Part shown: piece by piece, positions 60,601 through 64,000 of the stretch
How the letters are laid out: each line of letters starts with the position of its first letter
How positions within the stretch are numbered: position 1 is the stretch's first letter
From: Hofstenia miamia
Taxonomy: Eukaryota > Xenacoelomorpha > Acoela
Length of the DNA stretch: 64,000 nucleotides
Assembly: GCA_004352715.1 (NCBI GenBank)
Contig: SCFE01000079.1
Location: 545,952 to 609,951, forward strand
Direction: 5' to 3'
Translations under genes and position numbers: made by a program
Notes under the pieces: generated by a model
Databases searched by the model: none
Seen by the model: only the letters and a program-made list of their open reading frames with translations
Told to the model about the DNA's origin: nothing

Positions 60601-63600
60601 CGAAGAAAATTGAGTATGGTAAATGGCTTCCAAATAAATGAAATGTTTGTCAGTGATCAATAATGGTGGGAAACTCATTACACAATTCGATTCACTTAAT
60701 AATTTGACTGAAATTCGAAAAACCGTCGCCCAGAGAAAATACCTAACAAATGTAGCGCCACGAAGTCGGAAAGAGAGAGGAATTCAATAATGTTGATGTG
60801 TTTCTCCACCAAAGCATGTAATTGATTTGGGTGTACACAATGCCAAATAAAATATTTATTTCGTTAAGTTACACGTGCAAATTTGCCCTCATGAAAACAG
60901 AAATAGCAGTTGCAACTGAATTTCAAAAGTTTACACAAACAACGTTTTGTAAGATGCAATTCATCGCATTGCTTATGAAATTGGGTTTTATTTGCCATTT
61001 AAAGCTATTTACTTACATTATCAATCATGTTTTAAAATAGGATTAGCTAAAAAGAAGTTATTAATGTAATATTTCAATGTCCTTTTATTATTAAAAGCAA
61101 GCATCAATTGTAAAAGACCTACACTAAATAAATTTCCGAAATACGCTGCAAATTCTTGCAATAGATATTGCTTTCAAATACAAAAAAGAAGGTGGCAGGG
61201 TAACTCGCTTTGTTTTCATCATACATATACCCTTTATATTTCAAATCAGAATTTGAATTTAGGCAGATGTAAATTTGAGGAGCGATTTTGTTAAAGAAAA
61301 GTAACATGATTTTCGGCTTAATTGAAAAAATAATCATGTCTATGATTGAAACGTTTAATGAAACATGCCTTGTCTAAAACACGATTAAAACAGAATTGAG
61401 AATAGTTGTTGTTCAAAAAAAACAGGATTGCTCTGCAGATGCCATTCTCTCAAACTTCTAAGTACACTCATCAGGATGACATGAAAAGCGCCTAGAATTA
61501 TACACTGAAAAAAATGTGCCTCTCAAAAAAGTCTTGGACGGCAGTCGTTTGAAAAATTGAAAACGTTTTTTGTTGAAACTGCTTTTGGCAATGCTGATTC
61601 TGTCAAATTTTTTGTTCAGCACATATTCAAGAATTATGATTTGAAGTGAAAAGAATTCAAAACTTTAAAATAAGACTGGATAAGCAGCGCGAGCCGAGGA
61701 AAGAACAATTTTTAAATCAATTGTATAGGCATCAGTAATTATGGATATAATATCAAAGTAATTAATAAAGAATTAGAAAAGGAAAAGTTGCTTTGACCTT
61801 AATGTGATTAACTTAGTAGGGAATCGATAGTGACACATAAAAAGAGGCATCTAGTAGAAAAATGCTTTTATTAAATTAGGCAACAGGAAATTTTAAGCAA
61901 TAAATACTCAATAAAGGCGGAGAAACTAAACTTCCTTCAGACAGCACAACGATAATGATTGTAAAACCAAGAAAGCGAGTTCAAAGCGGCTCATTTCAAA
62001 AGAATGATATTGCATAGATACCCCACTACAAAAATATTAAGATAATAAATTAAACCTTCACTTTAAAACATATATTTCAAGGGATTAAATAAATGTACTA
62101 GTTAATAATTCTAATTATTCGAAAAAATGCATGTTCTGAGAGACAGTAGTTGTTGCCAAGAAATAGAAACGTAAACAACTGCGCTGCATTGCGAAAAAGA
62201 GATTTAAAAATAACGTTTTTTAAAAAAAGAAATTATTAAAAAAATTTAAAAAGTGCTATAAATAGTTGAAAAAAAGGCAATTGGAATGAAATGTGAGAGC
62301 TTACTGAGTGGAGAAGGTGGTAATGAAGTAACGCGTTGAAACGAATATCAGCAGAGGTGCCGGAATATTACACAATATTTACATTGGCTACTATCAACAA
62401 CAATCTCATGGCGCATACAGACCTCTATCATAACATCAACGAACGATAGTGGTTGTTTAGAAATCCTAACGCTCGAATCACATGCTATATTTACAAGCAG
62501 TACGACATTTATAGAAGTACACGCCGTTACTCATTCGTCGGCTGCAATAAATCCAGTTTGACTGGACTATGCAAAATACTAAATCAAATTCATATAATCA
62601 GAGAGAGAGGTGGAGTCGGGGCAAACTACTACCATCCATAGACGAGAACAAACTCACAAATAATTGACAGGACTGGCTGTATATTATCCATTTTAATAGA
62701 AATAGAATATAATTCCGCTTAATAACAAGGAAATAACCGACGACGCGATATTCCATTTGGAAGGCTACTCGGTCCAATAATGCAAGCGAGATGTCTTCTT
62801 AATTCAAAAGATTGATCGATGTAAAAATAGATTCGGTGCAAAAACCCCATACAAACAATTGCATGTTTCTTCTGACACAGAGAAAACTTCATGAAACAAA
62901 ATAGTGATGAAACTTGAAAAACAATTGCTTTATGATCGTTTCCCAATAACATATACTTGCAAATATAGAAACAACAGCATGGTGAACAGCATAAAATAAC
63001 GTAAAGACTAAAATCAATTATGCCCAGTTAAATGTTCTGCATAATTAACCGCTACCCGTTTGGGGGACCTAAAATGTTTTTTAAATGCGTTTTCCCATTA
63101 ATTGGCATTTTTTGAGCATAAATTAGTGAAAAATTTTGTGATGATATCCTTAAGATTCCTTGAAACTTACTTTTTGCTAAACATACTCGTCAAAGGGACA
63201 TTATTCCTCAACAAAAGCTTGCAGCTTTAAATTTAAAAATTGTTATTTAAAAATAATTTTGTAGATACATTCTGTTAAACTTTGAGGTTGAAAAATATTT
63301 GAAAAACAGTGAATTTAAAGTTAACAATTTTTTAATTGGACATCACTGCCAAGACGATGGCTGATATAATATTTAAATAACGAATAAACTCTTAAATTTT
63401 CAACACATAGAACACATAGAAAAACTGGGAGAGGATAATAAGTTTTTTTCTAATACATGGGATGAGAGTACCACAGGCAAAAGGGTTATTAACAATTCAT
63501 ATTGTGATACATTTAAAAATTAATGGTTTTTTAAACTGGCTACAATCCTGAATGCTAGAGTAAGTGTTACTTACTTTAGAAAATATTAGGTTAGTGAACA

Positions 63601-63737
63601 TAACATACCCTGGTCGATTAACGACCTCTCGTAGAACTTTGACAGCGTCGTCGTTGGGCATATTTTCAAAGGAGACATCATTTACTTGAAGAATCATATC
63701 ACCAGGTTCGATACGTCCGTCCTGAGCAACAGCCCCT
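47473..63737 (-). CDS. DVL: Dishevelled, PDZ second half through C-terminus (partial)
   Basis: Seven minus-strand exons: 63609-63737, 60232-60443, 59402-59569, 58781-58954, 58019-58126, 55480-55563, 47473-47627 (TGA). All have GT-AG borders and join in frame (1030 nt, 342 residues plus stop); DIX and the first half of PDZ lie right of the window. Dishevelled links Frizzled/LRP to beta-catenin and planar polarity signalling. [35 protein letters not shown], then [18 protein letters not shown] and [66 protein letters not shown]. The tail keeps [14 protein letters not shown], Ser-rich stretches and ends DLYVDVV, matching the FVDVM-type DVL C-terminus that can engage its own PDZ. The tail after DEP is only about 120 residues, against roughly 220 in human DVL3. 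The last intron (7.85 kb) hosts a mariner and a LINE piece. Confidence 0.95.
47628..48879. other. DVL last intron, 3' part, unassigned
   Basis: AT-rich intron with no recognised exon or element. Confidence 0.4.
48880..49908. repeat. 514-bp exact duplication around a single N
   Basis: 48880-49393 and 49395-49908 appear identical and are separated only by one N at 49394. The repeated segment includes the mariner 5' terminus. Most likely an unmerged contig overlap rather than a genomic duplication. Confidence 0.85.
49557..50929 (+). mobile_element. mariner transposon, inactive
   Basis: About 1.37 kb, the usual mariner length, in a DVL intron and antisense to it. The ends share an imperfect inverted repeat: ACGTGGTTAAGTCAATAAGT at 49557 against the reverse complement of 50900-50929 (ACGTGGTTATTAAGTGAACC). 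The transposase is broken by frameshifts, so no complete protein is encoded. Confidence 0.85.
49840..50720 (+). pseudogene. mariner transposase remnant
   Basis: Frames in order: a degraded first helix-turn-helix (about 49840-49890), then 49912-50196 with the second DNA-binding domain ([41 protein letters not shown]). The catalytic region has GDETWVY (first Asp at about 50213), HHDNAPAH (second Asp about 50486) and [13 protein letters not shown] (third Asp about 50590). The second and third Asp are 34 residues apart once a one-base shift is allowed for, the D34D spacing diagnostic of mariner. All three catalytic residues survive; frameshifts near 50190, 50425 and 50515 inactivate it. Confidence 0.85.
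50766..51160 (+). repeat. 46-bp direct repeat at mariner end plus possible transposase tail
   Basis: The sequence beginning TTTTTCTAATGTCGCTGAGG is present at about 50766-50811 inside the mariner and again at about 50964-51009 just beyond its end. The second copy continues into a frame with NKDLPKAEQ and later [16 protein letters not shown], which vaguely recalls a Tc1/mariner C-terminus. This may be a recombined second element. Confidence 0.5.
51190..51990 (+). mobile_element. LINE fragment, RT thumb to C-terminus
   Basis: Broken plus-strand frames resemble a LINE after the catalytic region: [11 protein letters not shown] (near 51275-51310, from ADDTCLF), a [10 protein letters not shown]-like stretch near 51345-51380, a [11 protein letters not shown]-like thumb region near 51495, and a C-domain with [13 protein letters not shown]-like sequence near 51900-51940. 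Heavily decayed, 5'-truncated, inside a DVL intron. Confidence 0.55.
51991..55479. other. DVL intron, unassigned
   Basis: 3.5 kb AT-rich. It includes a 63-66 codon plus-strand frame near 54037-54234 with a Cys cluster and a nested inverted repeat at 53703-53793 (both listed among findings). No DVL exon recognised. Confidence 0.4.
55611..55656. repeat. (TA)n/(GA)n microsatellite
   Basis: A short TA run passes into AG repeats interrupted by AAAG; adjoins the minisatellite. Confidence 0.9.
55679..56204 (+). repeat. 27-bp minisatellite containing an N gap
   Basis: Units starting GCTTTGTATGCACGAAGG and ending CTCAGAGTC are 27 bp long. One complete unit lies left of the 432-base gap (55711-56142) and two complete ones right of it, with degenerate part-units at both ends. 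The gap itself is presumably more array. Because 27 is divisible by 3, several frames stay open through it. Confidence 0.88.
56321..57633 (+). mobile_element. Tc1-like transposon, inactive
   Basis: The right end reads, reverse-complemented, CAGTACTGGACAAAAGATTG, the classic Tc1 terminus, abutting a TA run. The left end near 56321 has a weaker counterpart (ATACTGGATAATTCTTTGGC). The 1.3-kb length fits Tc1. It lies in a DVL intron, antisense to the gene. Confidence 0.8.
56480..57480 (+). pseudogene. Tc1-like transposase, catalytic Asp lost
   Basis: From about 56490 the frame reads helix-turn-helix-like sequence ([30 protein letters not shown]), a GRPK hook ([14 protein letters not shown]), a second helix-turn-helix ([10 protein letters not shown]) and the start of the DDE core ([13 protein letters not shown], first Asp intact, then [10 protein letters not shown]). 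A frameshift near 57110 is followed by LQQYGAPCQ, where QQDGA.CH is expected: TAT at 57184-57186 replaces the second catalytic Asp. The last box [10 protein letters not shown] (about 57275-57300) keeps its Glu. Frameshift plus active-site loss make it nonfunctional. Confidence 0.85.
57634..57667. repeat. (TA)n microsatellite
   Basis: A TA run directly at the Tc1 right end, with one N at 57665. Tc1 targets TA, so the run may be the insertion site. Confidence 0.85.
58236..58445. repeat. 105-bp tandem duplication
   Basis: 58236-58340 and 58341-58445 are the same 105-bp unit with two visible substitutions, directly adjacent, in the DVL intron between exons 58019-58126 and 58781-58954. Confidence 0.92.
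60444..63608. other. DVL intron within the PDZ domain, unassigned
   Basis: 3.2 kb AT-rich intron interrupting PDZ after NRPG. No element or alternative exon recognised. Confidence 0.4.
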
Positions 63738-64000
63738 CTAAATATGGATATAGGTTAACAAACATTTAGACTCAGTATTCATTTAGAAAACACGCAAAAT
63801 TAAATTTACATTTATAGTAGCCGAGCGCATAGACAAGCGCGGTTTTAGGGGAACGGGCGTCCCCTTGCCCTTTAAAAACAGTTTAAAATTGAAGACTTTT
63901 TATGTCATTATTGCGATAAAAAATAATTTCTTAGTGCTTTTCATACGATAGTAATCATTTTTACCAAAAATTTTATGCCACATCCAGTCGAAATTTTCTA
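63738..64000. other. DVL intron at the right edge
   Basis: Intron upstream of the first visible DVL exon. A GC-richer phrase (GGGGAACGGGCGTCCCC, 63848-63864) is partly self-complementary and may be an eroded transposon end. Confidence 0.35.

Overview
This is an AT-rich, intron-containing animal nuclear scaffold. Dishevelled places it in Metazoa and the axonemal protein CFAP45 implies motile cilia. Several introns are only 40-47 nt long while others exceed 3 kb. I cannot name the phylum from the sequence. Four long N gaps and six single Ns are present; some single Ns sit exactly between repeated flanks and look like unresolved assembly joins.

Layout: 1-458 is the 3' end of a piggyBac transposon. 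654-2589 (minus) holds two exons of an incompletely seen gene with a DEUBAD-like segment. 2913-5193 (minus) is a two-exon ANKRD49-type ankyrin gene. 5.2-13.3 kb is non-genic apart from two LINE copies, one with a full-length open reverse transcriptase (RT). 13339-21661 (plus) is a complete 12-exon CFAP45 gene whose exons join without a frame break. 21.7-41 kb is a retrotransposon graveyard: at least four LINE families, Penelope-like fragments and a chimeric LINE repeat present as an inverted pair. 41.9-46.8 kb holds a dead Tc1/Tc3-like transposon and a decayed Ty3/gypsy element with short LTRs and a foreign retroelement piece inside. 47473-63737 (minus) is the 3' part of a Dishevelled gene (second half of PDZ, DEP, C-terminal tail) in seven exons; its introns house a mariner, a Tc1 element, a LINE fragment, a 27-bp minisatellite and a 105-bp tandem duplication.

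The host genes have no evident shared pathway. DVL is a Wnt/planar polarity hub, CFAP45 an inner component of ciliary doublet microtubules, ANKRD49 an ankyrin scaffold. I found no convincing novel biological system. The most interesting items are a GC-AG intron and an ATG-ending first exon in CFAP45, a LINE chimera that begins mid-RT with about 550 bp of foreign 5' sequence and occurs twice, two near-identical LINE copies with a Cys-rich RT C-terminus and (TAG)n tail, and a short-tailed Dishevelled. I saw no tRNA, rRNA or CRISPR feature, but tRNA detection by eye is unreliable.
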